A stretch of DNA of 64,000 nt from Methylocapsa sp963767805 (GTDB taxonomy: Bacteria; Pseudomonadota; Alphaproteobacteria; Rhizobiales; Beijerinckiaceae). The DNA lies in assembly GCA_963767805.1 (NCBI GenBank), contig CAVYFP010000013.1:1-64000 (forward strand). Direction: 5' to 3'. The notes beneath the pieces are model-generated. The model worked only from the letters and a program-made list of their open reading frames with translations. It did no database searches and had not been told where the DNA came from. Positions 29,819-41,494 of this stretch are shown piece after piece (within the stretch, counting starts at the first letter, position 1; each line of letters opens with the position of its first letter). Position numbers and translations under genes: made by a program.

Positions 29819-31818
29819 ATGTGTGGTATCCTCGGTATCGTTAGCCTTTCTGGGAAGCCGATCGACGTCGTCGCGTTGCAGCGAATGAACGATTTGCAGA
29901 CGCATCGGGGCCCGGACGGGCAGGGATTCCTAATGGGTTCGCTGGGCTCGGACCAGGTTGACTACGTGTCAGTGAGGGGCGCCGCTGAATGGGGATCGAA
30001 TGTGGGTCCGCATGTGGCGCTCGGACATCGCCGCCTGGCCATCCTCGATTTGTCTGAGCGCGGCGCGCAGCCGATGACGGTCTGTGGAAGCCGGGCCTGG
30101 ATCGTGTTCAACGGCGAAATATACAACCACAGAGAACTCAGGACAGAGCTGAAGGGACTTGGCTACGCATTCACGACGCGAACGGACACGGAAGTTTTGT
30201 TGCAGTGCTACCGGCAATGGGGCGAGGCCTGCCTGTCGCGCCTTGAAGGGATGTTCGCCTTCGCCATTTGGGACGATGCGCGACGGTGCCTTTTTTGCGC
30301 CCGCGATCGAACTCGGCATCAAGCCGTTCTACTACATCCATGAAGGCGGCTATTTCGTGTTCGCCTCTGAAATCAAGGCGCTCCTCGCGTTCCCTGGCAT
30401 TCGCGCGATAGCCGATGATGAGGCGGTGCTTAGCTTCCTCGTCCACGGCAATTGTGACTATGGCGAGCGCACGGTTTTCCGCGGGATCAAGGCGCTTCAG
30501 GCCTCCTGCTGCCTCAACGTCGACCTTCGAACAACTCAATGCAAGCCATCGCGATACTACCGCGTCGAGTCAAAGCCCGGGGCCGATCAGAGCGACGAAG
30601 AGCATATTGAGGGGTTGCGGGATCTGCTCCTTTGCTCCATGCGCAAGCACCTCATCAGCGACGTGCGCGTCGGCAGCTGTCTGAGCGGGGGGCTCGAATT
30701 CATCGGCTCTGGTCGCGCTCATCGGAAAAATCGAACGAGACCACCCGGAAGCGGCGACAGCGGTCGGCAAAAAGCTTTACACCTTCACCTCCTGCTATGA
30801 GGCGAGCGAGATAGACGAGCGGAAATATGCGGTCGCGATGGCGGAGGCCGTCGGAGCGAAAAGCGAGCTTCTATTTCCGTCGGCGAAGGATTTTTGGGCG
30901 GACTTCAAGCGTCTCGCCTGGCATCAGGACATGCCGTTCGGAAGCCTCAGCCATTACGTGCAATGGCGCGTGATGCGCGCAGCCAGCGAGGCGGGCGTTA
31001 AAGTCTTGATCGACGGCCAGGGCGGCGACGAGGTTTTCGGCGGTTACGCGAAGTTCCGCTACGCCTATCTTGCATCTCTGGTGCGTTCCGGGCATCTGTC
31101 GACTTTCACCCGCGAGTTCGGCGCGATGGTGCTGCAGGGCGATCGTTATGTGCTCGACCTGCGTAACGGCTACCGTTACCTCCCGAAATCCCTGCGCGGG
31201 CTCTTGCACATCAACTCGATCATGAAACACGTCGTCAAGACGGATTGGGGCCGGATTGTTTCGGACTTGAGTACGCCTGGCACGCGTTGGGCCCTTAACG
31301 TGTCGGGCTCGAACATCCGAAGCGGCGAGAGCGGAGCCGGCGGCACCGCCATGCAGCGCATTCAGGTGGACGACATATTGACGGACACTCTGCCGCAGCT
31401 GTTGCGGTTCGAGGATCGCTCCTCGATGGCGTTTTCGATCGAGGCCCGCGTGCCACTGCTTGATCACCGGCTTGTCGAATACGGCATTTCTCTTCCGGAT
31501 GACCTGAAAGTGAGAGGCGGATGGAGCAAATACGCGCTACGGGAATCGATGCGGGGTTTGATGCCCGAGTCGGTTCGCCTGCGCGCGAGCAAACTGGGAT
31601 TCGCCGCCCCTGATCGGCTCTGGCTGTCGCGGGATTTGCAGAGCCAAGTTGCTGACTTCATAGGAGGCGATCTGCGCTGCCAAAAATACGTTGATGCCGA
31701 CGCCTTGCGTCAATGGTACGCCTCCGGAGGAGCGGCGACGTCAAATACCGCATCCTATCTGGGTCTATTCAGAATTATGTCGCTTGAGGCATGGATGCGC
31801 GTGTTCAACGTTAGTTAG
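29819..31818 (+). CDS. Asparagine-synthase-like amidotransferase (second), two frameshifts
   Basis: The start MCGILGIVSLSG puts Cys2 at the N-terminus; HRGPDGQGF, NGEIYNHRELR and TRTDTEVLLQCY complete the glutaminase domain. The frame changes near 30305 (before ELGIKPFYYI) and near 30700, where one extra base breaks the PP-loop SGGLDSSALVALIG. The rest has DGQGGDEVFGGYAKF and EARVPLLDHRLVEYG. Combined length is about 665 residues. It may amidate a uronic acid of the polysaccharide, like the copy at 11099. Both breaks are single-base, consistent with sequence error, but a decayed gene is possible. Confidence 0.75.
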
Positions 31819-32001
31819 GTTCATTCGCTTCCGCCGGGCATGCGCTGGAATCCAATCGAAGGCGGGGCAAGCGGTTGCCCCTGAGCGCGTGCGGCTCCGA
31901 CGCCGGAACCCGAGCCCGCCGCCCCCATCGTCGCGTTCGCGTGGGTTTCCGGGACGCGTGCAAATCATACGATCGGCGATCGGCGCCCGCGCGACGCGGT
32001 T

Positions 32002-32996
32002 TCACTGGATGGCGTTTCCGGAAAAGGTGATCCCTTTCGGGGACGTCGTGCTAATCCGGGCGCCATAGACCTTGTTGTTGTTGATCGCAACCATACTGTA
32101 GCTGTAAATGGGCAGGCTGAAATTGATCGCGCAATTGCGCGGCGCGTTAAAGACATTGTTGATCACCTTCGAATTCGACATTTTCCCCGCCAACACGATC
32201 TGGCCATCGCGATTTGGATTGGCGCCGGAAAAGATGTTGCCATCCACCAGAAGGTCGCTCAACGCCGCTCCGCTCGAGCTGTAGACTTGGAGCCCCCACC
32301 CATGCTGAATATTAAAGAACGTATTATTCAGAATAGAGGCATTGTTCATGCCATCGAGATAGACACCGTGATCAAGATTCTGCCAATAGGTCGTGGCTGG
32401 CGCGCATGCCTCTTCGCCTGGGCCGAAACGCCCAATGTCGTGAATGACGTTGCGCTCGATCGTGACATTGGGCGAGTTGGACCCGTATACCGCCGCCGAG
32501 CCAATGCTGCTGTCGTTGCAGTAGCGACCGATATCATGGATGTCGTTTCCGACAATGTCGATGTCATGCGTTCCCGTGGTGTTAATGGCGATTTTCCCGA
32601 AGCCAAAAACTTCAAAGTCCTCGATGCGCACAAAGCCGCCATTGTCTTGGGAAAACCAGATCATATAGGTGGTCGAATTGTTCCGTCCGTCCAGTTTCGC
32701 GCTGCGCGGATGTTCTGACCGAAACGTGATCCATGCGCCTGCGTTGCCCGATTTCGTCATGCGGATCAACTGAGATCCTGACGCGTCGTAGTCGCCATCC
32801 GCCACCAGCACCGTGTCGCCCGGCTCCGCGACGTCGGCCGCCTTTTGCAAAGTGGCGAATGGCGAGGCTTGCGTCCCGGGGCGGAGTTGGAACCTGTCAT
32901 CGCCACGTAATAGGTGGCGGCCATTGCGCGCCCCGCCATCACCGGGAAAACCTCGGCGGCGACGAGCCCAAATGTAAGCAAAATCCACTTTTCCAT
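32002..32996 (-). CDS. Secreted right-handed beta-helix protein, frameshift near 32880
   Basis: The N-terminus starts at ATG 32996 with a signal peptide (MEKWILLTFGLVAAEV, then AGRAMAATYYVA as the cleavage area). After SNSAPG the frame changes to TQASPFATLQKAADVAEPGD, the standard opening of pectate-lyase-like/parallel beta-helix proteins. Repeats such as IVGNDIHDIG, IERNVIHDIG and ILNNTFFNIQ give N-ladder coils. About 325 residues. It is probably a periplasmic or secreted polysaccharide lyase, epimerase or binding protein acting on the polymer of this locus. No catalytic residues can be assigned confidently. Confidence 0.7.
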
Positions 32997-33419
32997 GGCT
33001 CGAACCGTTTGAGCGGGTCCGATATGTTGATGCGGAAACGTCAGCTAAGCCGACTGACCATACCTCGGCCGCCAGAGCTCGCCCCAGTCGACTTCGGACG
33101 CGAAATCCGCTTCGCGTCCGCGCAGCTTAATCGCCTTAGGGGAGCCAAAGCAAGGCGATCGCTGTGCTGCCGAGGCTGAGCCGGCAAAAGCATCATACGC
33201 GGATGCGCCGGCGCAGCGCGGGCGGCCTTGCGGCGGATCGGTCGCCTTTTCATTCATCACGGGGCGATCGAAGCCGTATCGGGAAAGAAGTCAAGACGCC
33301 ATGACGCAACGGCTGGAAGTCGCGCGCCAATGGCGTTGATTGACGGTGTTTAGCCCAGCACTGGACGGAGGGATGAGAGCGCCATCGCCATCCCGCCGTC
33401 GTCTTTGAAGCTTTGGATC
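32997..33419. other. Non-coding gap between two beta-helix genes
   Basis: About 420 bp with normal GC content and no frame carrying a recognisable product. Upstream sequences for the 32002-32996 gene must lie in its left part. I see no clear promoter, terminator or repeat. Confidence 0.45.
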
Positions 33420-34658
33420 TTAAGGCTTGACGGGAAGTGACCCAACCGTATTTGCGCCAGAGGGGCGCGCCGTTCCGTCCTCATATTTGGTGACCGCTGA
33501 GAGATAAACGCCGGCGTTGACGGCGGGGCTGGCCGAGGTCAGATAGAAATTCCCGGCTGCGATGTTCTGAAACAAGGGATTCTTGTGGGCGAAGTTCGTA
33601 TTGCTATATTTGAACGTCGAGCTGGTGCAGGTCGGGCAGAAGTCGCCCAGACTGCCGTTGGCGTAGCCGAAATTGTTCTTGAGCACGACGCCTGTGCCGT
33701 ATCCAGTCGACCCCCCGACGCCAAAAGTCGCATTGCCATAGGCGATGTTGTTTTCAAAATCGAGGCCCTGGACATTATCGGCGAGAACGAAGCCGCCATA
33801 GGTCGCGCCGACGGCGACATTGTTGTAGACTTTGTAGCCGACATTGGTCCCGGATGCGGACTGATTGTAGAACTGGAAATTATATCCAAGCGCATTGTAT
33901 GCGACATTATTTGTGATGACGTCGTAGAAGCCCATAAGGTAGAAATTGTGGTCGTAATGCTTGATCGAACCATTGTCGTAGACGAGATTGCCGTTGAAAA
34001 CGTTATAGGATGAATTGCCGTCCTCGTAGATGCCCTGCGCGTAATGGCCGATCGTCGAGTCATGCAGGCCATTGCCATAGATCTTGTTCCACTGGTAGGC
34101 ATTATGGCTGCCGCCGTAATTGGCGATGCCGTCGTCCGGCGCGCCGGTGATCGTGAAGCCGCTGATCACGTTGTAGGCGCCATCGACGTAGAAGCCGTTG
34201 CAATAAGATCTTCCACTCACGGCGCAGGCGGACTTATTCACGATCGCCGCGCCGCGCACTGTTGACAGGAGCGTAATCGGCGCGCCGGCCGCGCCGCTCT
34301 TGCCAAGGTGAATGCCATATCCCGGCGTGTTGTCGGTGTAGGTTCCGGGCGCGACATTGACGGTCGCGCCTGCGCTGGCATGCGCATAGGCGTAGGTGAT
34401 CGTCTTGCAGGGGCTGGCGCTATTCGTGCAGCTGCCCGCATCCACGCCGGTCGTTGCGACATAAAGGTTCGAGGCGGCGAGGGCGGCGGTCGGCAGCGCG
34501 AAGAGCGAGATTGCGGCGGCGAGCCTGACGGGCGTCAAACAATTCGCGCGCGAGCCGCGTGAAGAAACGAAAGCTGGATGGAAAGCCCGACGGAATTGGC
34601 TCTCTCCATCGGCGATGTCGCGGCGACCTGAACGAACTCTTTTTCTTGAACCGACCAT
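33420..34658 (-). CDS. Secreted right-handed beta-helix protein
   Basis: A 412-residue frame starting at ATG 34658, with a good ribosome binding site (AGAGG six bases upstream). The hydrophobic signal-like stretch LAAAISLFALPTAALAAS appears only after about 50 residues, so a later start may be used. Coils such as VISGFTITGAPDDGIANYGG, IYEDGNSSYNVFNGNLVYDN and VYNNVAVG form a parallel beta-helix; CTNSASPCKTITYAYAHA resembles the Pbl/choice-of-anchor opening of such proteins. It pairs with the similar gene 420 bp downstream. Likely periplasmic or extracellular, acting on or binding polysaccharide. Confidence 0.72.
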   Translation of the reverse strand: MVGSRKRVRSGRRDIADGESQFRRAFHPAFVSSRGSRANCLTPVRLAAAISLFALPTAALAASNLYVATTGVDAGSCTNSASPCKTITYAYAHASAGATVNVAPGTYTDNTPGYGIHLGKSGAAGAPITLLSTVRGAAIVNKSACAVSGRSYCNGFYVDGAYNVISGFTITGAPDDGIANYGGSHNAYQWNKIYGNGLHDSTIGHYAQGIYEDGNSSYNVFNGNLVYDNGSIKHYDHNFYLMGFYDVITNNVAYNALGYNFQFYNQSASGTNVGYKVYNNVAVGATYGGFVLADNVQGLDFENNIAYGNATFGVGGSTGYGTGVVLKNNFGYANGSLGDFCPTCTSSTFKYSNTNFAHKNPLFQNIAAGNFYLTSASPAVNAGVYLSAVTKYEDGTARPSGANTVGSLPVKP

Positions 34659-35292
34659 GGAGACCTCTTTTGGCGGATGAAATGGTAGAAGCGGCGATCA
34701 GGCTTGATCTGAACCGCGTTCTGAAAATATTTGAGAAATATGACATCAAAAAGTAAATATTGAGGCATAATAATCGTCATAGTTATGGTTTAGCTAACGA
34801 ATACATGCAGTATAAATGGGGAGCTAAGTGAACGCATTATGGCAGTATTTGCTTCGCGCGATCTGTAAATAGTTGTAAAAAATATGAAAAATACGGACGA
34901 TAAGGTCGAATGATGTAAATCGCATTTGTGATTGGGCCGGCGAGGGCTGATCGGGCGTGTGCGGCTAACGAGGATTGGGGCGCTGGTGGGCCGGCAAAAA
35001 GCTGTGCGGCGCGCGGCGGCTCGCTGGGGCGTGGGGTTGCCGTCGGGCGCTATCGCCTGGCGGTTTCGCCAGGACGCGTGCGGCCTTTGGCGACTGCGAG
35101 GATCTGATGCGCTCGACGCCGCAAAATCGCGTCTCGCCCCGAGCGCTGGGGAGAGCGTTGGGCGGCGAAAGGGCTGCTGCGGGCGCGCTTTCGACGCCGC
35201 GCCAAATCGGGTCATGCGGCGCCGCTCATGCAGCGGGCCGCGAATTGATCAAGCAAGCCTATGAAAGCATTTTGCCGTCGGGCTGGATGAGT
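34659..35292. other. AT-rich intergenic stretch then GC-rich non-coding sequence
   Basis: From 34690 to 34930 the sequence is markedly AT-rich, likely the promoter zone of the beta-helix gene. From 34930 to 35290 it becomes GC-rich with only frames lacking recognisable content. I see no RNA gene or terminator in it. Confidence 0.45.
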
Positions 35293-36642
<1,350 letters not shown>

Positions 36643-36772
36643 TTGAGCGACGATCATTCTAATCGAGCGAACTTTTTCGAATTGATTGCGCCGAAGCGGA
36701 TGCTGCGTCGTCTGGGCGAAAGCGGTTCAGCCCGCTTCGTTCATGACGTTTCGGGCCGGCAAACGTGACATT

Positions 36773-37411
36773 TCAATCGGCGAGGCGCGGCGCGGCCCCG
36801 ACGAGGGTGTTGCGGAACGCGTTCCACAACGGAAGAATGCGGTCGTCCGGGATGAGATGCCGGCATAAATCCCCGTGCCCTTCATCGGGATCGCTGTCCA
36901 GCAGAATATGTCCAACCAGAAAATGACGGAATGCGCCAAGCGAAGGCTCATCCCAATCCGGAGCCCGGAGTATGGAACGGAAGATCATCTCAAGTCCGCC
37001 GTCCTCATAGGTCGGTAAACTCATGGCCCTCGTTTCGGGGTTTGCTCGCCCGACGTCGGCGAGATACTGAAATCCAAGCGCCTCTACTCTGTTCCGGGCG
37101 GCCAGATCTAAACTGGACATGATGAGAACGCGCCTCATGAATTCGTCATGGTTCATTCTTTCGCCTTCCTCCGCAACGCCCGGATAAGGGGAAAGATTAT
37201 CGGTATCAAGTTCGCCCTCGCGTAGCGAGGCGAGCTTATGATCCCATGGGTAGAGCTCGCAGGCTATTCTCAAAGTGTCGCAGAATTGCACAGAGAAATA
37301 GTAGTAGGCCCAAGACACAGCCATTAATTCGTCGCGGGTTAGAGATGCCCAATTAAGACCGCAGATCTCGTTGACGACCTGTTGGTAACGGTGGATCGTA
37401 AGGACTGTCAT
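36773..37411 (-). CDS. Hypothetical protein, possible heme-oxygenase-fold (iron redox) family
   Basis: A 212-residue soluble protein from ATG 37411. It is rich in helices and acidic residues. The C-terminal segment FRHFLVGHILLDSDPDEGH with a following LCRHLIPDD resembles the helix in heme-oxygenase-like diiron/DUF3050-type proteins, where H-x-D-x-E-H residues bind metal. That is a pattern match by eye only. It is separated by 130 bp from glmM and by 535 bp of non-coding DNA from the YkgJ-type gene, so its context is uninformative. Confidence 0.5.
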   Translation of the reverse strand: MTVLTIHRYQQVVNEICGLNWASLTRDELMAVSWAYYYFSVQFCDTLRIACELYPWDHKLASLREGELDTDNLSPYPGVAEEGERMNHDEFMRRVLIMSSLDLAARNRVEALGFQYLADVGRANPETRAMSLPTYEDGGLEMIFRSILRAPDWDEPSLGAFRHFLVGHILLDSDPDEGHGDLCRHLIPDDRILPLWNAFRNTLVGAAPRLAD

Positions 37412-37946
37412 GTGTTGCCTCTAACTGCCATGAACGTTTTTGCAGCGCAATATATCGGCTCGATATGCAAACTGAAACGCGCTAGCGGCCAATAAAGCTC
37501 ACATTTGACAAAATGCGTCAGGCACCTACGCCGGGCGGCGCTGTATCTGAATTCTAATGCTAGCGCAAAATATCGCGTCAAGCAATAAGCGAGGCAAACT
37601 ATTCTTTGCGAAGATAATATAGATCGAATACTATATTGCGCGTTTAATGGTTAGGTGACAATCATCAGATGACAGTCGGATCGGCGGTCCGCTGCGATGT
37701 CTCAGCTCGGTCGCCAGGATGGGTTTGTTGTCGGCGCGGCGTCCGATTTCTTCGTCGCCGCGATTGCGTCCGCGTTGGACGGCGCTTTGGGAGCGGGCGC
37801 GACGTGAAGCCGACCTTAGTCTGGACGTCGAGATGTTCCGGCGGCCAGAAGTTTCCAAAAAGGTTGAATTCCGCTTCCCAGGCGTCACGGCGAACGTCCG
37901 CCGCAGGTCCGCCACCGTCGATCCCGCGGTCGGGTCAAGCAACGGG
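37412..37946. other. Intergenic stretch without a gene
   Basis: About 535 bp, AT-rich near 37430-37660 and GC-rich afterwards. The AT-rich part likely contains the promoter of the 36773-37411 gene. No recognisable coding frame, RNA gene or hairpin with a T-run was found. Confidence 0.45.
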
Positions 37947-38681
37947 TCAAAGCGCCTTGATGGCGTCGAAGGTCTCGGCCATTTCCTGCAGGCTCACATC
38001 CTCTATCAGGGCCGCGGCGAAGACGTCGCGCCCGTTGAGCCACGCCGCCTCGCAAGTCTCGTTCGTCAGCGCGATTTGCAGGGCCTGGTTGAGTTCATAG
38101 GCGCCCCAGGCGTAGCCGGCGTCGCGCAGCGCCGCCTGCATTGCATTTTGCACCAGGCTTCTCACAGTGACATGCAACTCTGAAACGGGGACCTCGCAAG
38201 GGAGGCCGGCCAAAGCGTCGACGCACGCCTTCTCGTCATAGGATGCGTGACCGCGGCAGGCCAAGGGCCGCACCGCATAAATGACGCAAAGGCCGGCTTC
38301 GACGAAGGGGCACGGCGAACCCGAGGCCATCCGGCCCTGCTCGTCAAGCTGTCTGGTTGCGCAAACGGCCGAGTTGATCCTTTGCCGCAGCGCGATGCCC
38401 GTCTCGTCGGCGGAAGATCGCAGGGCGCGCGCGATCAGCAGGATTTCTGGCGCGGTCGCGGCCACTCTGATCGTGCAACAGCTCGCGCAGCCGCCGTGGC
38501 AGACGACGCCCGCGGCGTTTTCAGAATTTCGCTCGAACGTCTCGAAGCAATCTGCAAGCAGACTCTCGATCGGATCGCGGCGCTGGAGCGCGCGATCCGG
38601 GAGATCCCGCAGGGTTTCGCGGAAGCTGCGGTGCAGAGCTTTGAAGAAGGGAAGGTGGTTGGATCCGTCAAAGGTCGGCAT
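37947..38681 (-). CDS. YkgJ-type cysteine-cluster protein
   Basis: About 244 residues from MPTFDGSNHLPFFKAL (ATG 38681); the frame is open to 38777. CHGGCASCCTIRVAATAPEI is the CxxxCxxCC cluster of the YkgJ family, a presumed Zn or Fe-S binding site. CPFVEAGLCVIYAVRPLACRGHASYD supplies further conserved cysteines. The family role is not established. It is divergent from the ABC-importer/FDH operon, sharing an intergenic region of about 180 bp, so a link to metal handling there is possible but only inferred from position. Confidence 0.72.
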   Translation of the reverse strand: MPTFDGSNHLPFFKALHRSFRETLRDLPDRALQRRDPIESLLADCFETFERNSENAAGVVCHGGCASCCTIRVAATAPEILLIARALRSSADETGIALRQRINSAVCATRQLDEQGRMASGSPCPFVEAGLCVIYAVRPLACRGHASYDEKACVDALAGLPCEVPVSELHVTVRSLVQNAMQAALRDAGYAWGAYELNQALQIALTNETCEAAWLNGRDVFAAALIEDVSLQEMAETFDAIKAL

Positions 38682-38831
38682 GTCTTTCTCGCAATGGTCC
38701 GGATGATCGTTCTCGCGATGGTCCCGATGGGCGAGAAAAGGAAGGGGCGGCGATCCGGCTCCAAGCAGAATTCCCATTCTGCGCTCTTATGACGCATTGG
38801 TCGCCGCGCTGATGCTTGTTACCACAAGCAG

Positions 38832-38847
38832 TATATATCTGTATATA
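38832..38847. promoter_or_regulatory. AT-rich palindrome upstream of the ABC-importer operon (possible operator)
   Basis: TATATATCTGTATATA lies 15 bp before the GTG start of the substrate-binding protein gene, in otherwise GC-rich DNA. Paired TATATA half-sites are reminiscent of molybdate-responsive ModE boxes, although the spacer here is shorter than the E. coli consensus. It could equally be part of an ordinary -10 region. Low confidence. Confidence 0.25.
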
Positions 38848-38861
38848 GGAAACGTCTCGAG

Positions 38862-39878
38862 GTGCCTACATCCCGCATAGATCAACGCGCCTCGCCAAGG
38901 CCCACGCGCCGCGCCATGCTTGCCGGTCTCGCGAGCATCGGCGTCGCTTCCGCTGCGGGCAGGCTGGCCGCGGGGCCGGTCGAGGGCATTGAGATCCTCG
39001 GGGCGCCGACCGGCGCGTCGATCTCGCTGGCGCGCGCGGTCGACGCTGGGCTGCTTGCCGCCGCCGCCCCGAACGCAACGTTCCGCCTCTGGCATGACCC
39101 CGATGAATTGCGCGCCGGGGTCGTCTCCGGCAGAACAAGGTTGTTTTCGACGCCGACGCATCTGCCCGCCAATCTCGCCAACCGCGGCTTGCCGATAAAA
39201 TTGCTTTGCCTGCTCGGTCAGGGCCATCTTTACGTCGTCACTGCGAACGAGAGCATCAACGCCTTCAAGGATCTGGCGGGTCAGCCGGTCCTCTGCTTCT
39301 TCCGCAACGACATGCCGGACCTCGTGTTTCGGGCTTGCGCCCGCGTCGAGGGAATCGATCCCGACAAGGACATCAAGCTCACCTATGTGCAGACCGGGAT
39401 GGAGGCGGCGCAATTGCTGGCCGCCGGCAAAGCCGAGAGCGCGCTTTTGTCGGAGCCGGCGGCCACTGCGGCGATCATGATGGCCGCTCGCGAAGGGCGG
39501 AGCCTGCGCCGCGCCGTCAGTCTGCAGGAGGTATGGGCGGCGCATCACGGTGGCGTCGGCATCCCGATGGTCGGCGTCGCCGTTCAGCAGAGCCTGATCG
39601 ACGAGGATCCCGACATCGTCGCGGCGCTGGCCGCGAGCCTGCCCGCGGCGAAATCATGGGTGCTTGCGAACCGTGCGGAGGCGGCGGCTCTGGCTGAGAA
39701 AGACATGGCGATGCGGCCCCAGGTTTTTGAGAAGGCGATCGACTATTTCAACATGGAGATTGTCTCCGCGCATGATGCGAAAAGCCAGCTCGAAACCTTC
39801 TATCAAGCCATCCTTGACCTCGCGCCGGACGCGCTCGGCGGCAAGTTGCCGGCGGATGATTTCTACCTGAGGTTGTGA
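38862..39878 (+). CDS. NitT/TauT-type ABC importer, periplasmic binding protein (Tat signal)
   Basis: A 338-residue NMT1/SsuA-like solute-binding protein from GTG 38862. RPTRRAMLAGLASIGVASAAG is a twin-arginine signal with a hydrophobic core. The mature part has the expected two-lobe pattern (GAPTGASISLARAV; GQGHLYVVTANESINAFKDL; ESALLSEPAATAAIM). The ligand is unknown: members of this class bind nitrate, sulfonates, pyrimidines, metals and other compounds. It is the first gene of a tight five-gene plus-strand run with permease, ATPase, an outer-membrane protein and a formate dehydrogenase subunit. Confidence 0.78.
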   Translation: MPTSRIDQRASPRPTRRAMLAGLASIGVASAAGRLAAGPVEGIEILGAPTGASISLARAVDAGLLAAAAPNATFRLWHDPDELRAGVVSGRTRLFSTPTHLPANLANRGLPIKLLCLLGQGHLYVVTANESINAFKDLAGQPVLCFFRNDMPDLVFRACARVEGIDPDKDIKLTYVQTGMEAAQLLAAGKAESALLSEPAATAAIMMAAREGRSLRRAVSLQEVWAAHHGGVGIPMVGVAVQQSLIDEDPDIVAALAASLPAAKSWVLANRAEAAALAEKDMAMRPQVFEKAIDYFNMEIVSAHDAKSQLETFYQAILDLAPDALGGKLPADDFYLRL

Positions 39879-39881
39879 GGG

Positions 39882-40655
39882 ATGGGAGGGGCGAGCCGCA
39901 TCTTCTGGCGCGTATCCGGCCTAGCGGCGCTGGTCGGGGCCTGGGCGCTTGGCCACGCGGTCTATGGTCCCTTCGTGCTGCCGCGCCCGATTGAGGCGGT
40001 GCAGGCTCTTCTCGGCCTCTTCGTCTCGGGCGCGGCGCAAAGCGCCCTGGCGGCGTCGGCGGTGCAGGCGCTATCCGGCTGGCTTGTCGGCTGCGCGATC
40101 GGCTTCGCCCTTGCTGTCGCCGCCGGCATTTGGCTGCCGGTCGCCCTGGCGGCTTCGCCGGTCGCCGTCGTTCTCATGGGCGTGCCGCCAATCGCCTGGA
40201 TCGTGCTCGCGCTTCTGTGGTTCGGCCCCGATGGCCCGGGCGCCGCCTTCACCGTTGCGGTCTCAATTTTGCCCCTCGTCTTCGTCGCCGTGCTGCAGGG
40301 CATGAACACGCGCGCCGCGGCCCTCGACGAAATGGCCCTGCTGTTTCGCGCGCCGCCCCTGCAACGCTTCACGGACCTCCTGTTTCCGCAGCTCCTTGCG
40401 CAACTGCTGCCGGCCGCGGCGAGCGCGCTCGGCTATGCGTGGAAGGTCTGCGTGATGTCGGAGGTTATGGGGAGCGGGACCGGGATCGGAGGACGGCTCG
40501 CGACCGCGCGCGCCAACCTCGATCTGCCTCAAACGATGGCTTGGATCGTTCTCATCGTCGCGCTCGTGCTGCTCTGCGATCTCGTCCTCGTGGCGCCGTT
40601 CCGGCGCTGGTTCGCCGCAATGAACGGGTCGCCTCTCTCGCCGGCAGTGGGGTAG
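39882..40655 (+). CDS. NitT/TauT-type ABC importer, permease
   Basis: A 257-residue inner-membrane protein with about six helices. The region between 165 and 200, beginning around LPAAASALGYAWKVCVMSEVMG, carries the EAA-type loop that contacts the ATPase, as in SsuC/TauC. Start ATG 39882, three bases after the binding-protein stop; the ATPase gene begins two bases after its own stop. Confidence 0.82.
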   Translation: MGGASRIFWRVSGLAALVGAWALGHAVYGPFVLPRPIEAVQALLGLFVSGAAQSALAASAVQALSGWLVGCAIGFALAVAAGIWLPVALAASPVAVVLMGVPPIAWIVLALLWFGPDGPGAAFTVAVSILPLVFVAVLQGMNTRAAALDEMALLFRAPPLQRFTDLLFPQLLAQLLPAAASALGYAWKVCVMSEVMGSGTGIGGRLATARANLDLPQTMAWIVLIVALVLLCDLVLVAPFRRWFAAMNGSPLSPAVG

Positions 40656-40657
40656 CG

Positions 40658-41494
40658 ATGCTGACTCTTTCCGCCCTCGGCATGGAGTTCGGCGGCGAGG
40701 CGACGATCGCGGCGCTCGACCTGTCTGTTCGCGCCGGCGAATTCGTCGTCGCGATCGGACCGTCCGGCTGCGGAAAGACGACGCTGTTGAGGCTCGCGGC
40801 GGGCGCCCTCGCGCCCACCTCCGGCCGCATCGAGAACCGCTTCAAGCGCGTTGCAATGGTGTTTCAGGAGCCGCGCCTGCTGCCGTGGTTCGATGCGCTC
40901 GACAATGCCGCCTTCGCCCTGAAGGCGCTCGGCCGCCCGGCGCCTGAGAGAAGGCGGGCGGCGCACGCGATTTTGCGCCGGCTCGGCCTCAGCGACGAAG
41001 ACTGCGCCAAACGGCCGGCGATGCTCTCGGGCGGCATGCGCCAGCGCGTCGCGATCGCGCGCGCTCTCGCGATCGAGCCGGACCTCATGTTGATGGATGA
41101 ACCATTCGTCGCGCTCGATGTCGGACTGCGGCGCGACTTGCAAAATCTCGTTCGCGGCGAGGCTGATCGCACGGGATCGGCCGTTCTCTTCGTTACGCAT
41201 GACATCGCCGAGGCGGTGCGGCTCGCGAGCCGGATCATCGTGCTGTCGCCGCATCCGGCGACGCTCGTCGCCGATGTCGCGAACGAACCTATCGCCAATC
41301 CGGCGCTGGCGCTCGCCGCCGCCGCCGCTTTGCTGCGTCGCCACGGAATCGAGCAGGCGCTTTTCGCCTCTGGCGCCGAAACATCCAGCCCGACTTTCCC
41401 TGACGATCCTCCCGGCGAAGCCGTGAAGCTGGCTTCGCCGCAAACGCCCAAGATTTTCCCGCCTCAAGTCGCTCTCGAAAGGTTTGCGCCATGA
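40658..41494 (+). CDS. NitT/TauT-type ABC importer, ATP-binding protein
   Basis: A 278-residue ABC ATPase from ATG 40658. Walker A is GPSGCGKTTLLRL, the Q-loop FQEPRLLPW, the signature LSGGMRQRVAIARAL, Walker B LMLMDEPFVAL and the H-loop VTHDIAEAV. It has an extra C-terminal tail of about 60 residues that is Pro-rich. Its stop overlaps the start of the outer-membrane protein gene (ATGA), tying that gene to the transporter. Confidence 0.88.
   Translation: MLTLSALGMEFGGEATIAALDLSVRAGEFVVAIGPSGCGKTTLLRLAAGALAPTSGRIENRFKRVAMVFQEPRLLPWFDALDNAAFALKALGRPAPERRRAAHAILRRLGLSDEDCAKRPAMLSGGMRQRVAIARALAIEPDLMLMDEPFVALDVGLRRDLQNLVRGEADRTGSAVLFVTHDIAEAVRLASRIIVLSPHPATLVADVANEPIANPALALAAAAALLRRHGIEQALFASGAETSSPTFPDDPPGEAVKLASPQTPKIFPPQVALERFAP

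Noticed and set aside
38785..38815. Sigma-54-like TGG...TGC upstream of the ABC-importer operon
   Set aside because: The GG to GC spacing is wrong for a -24/-12 promoter.
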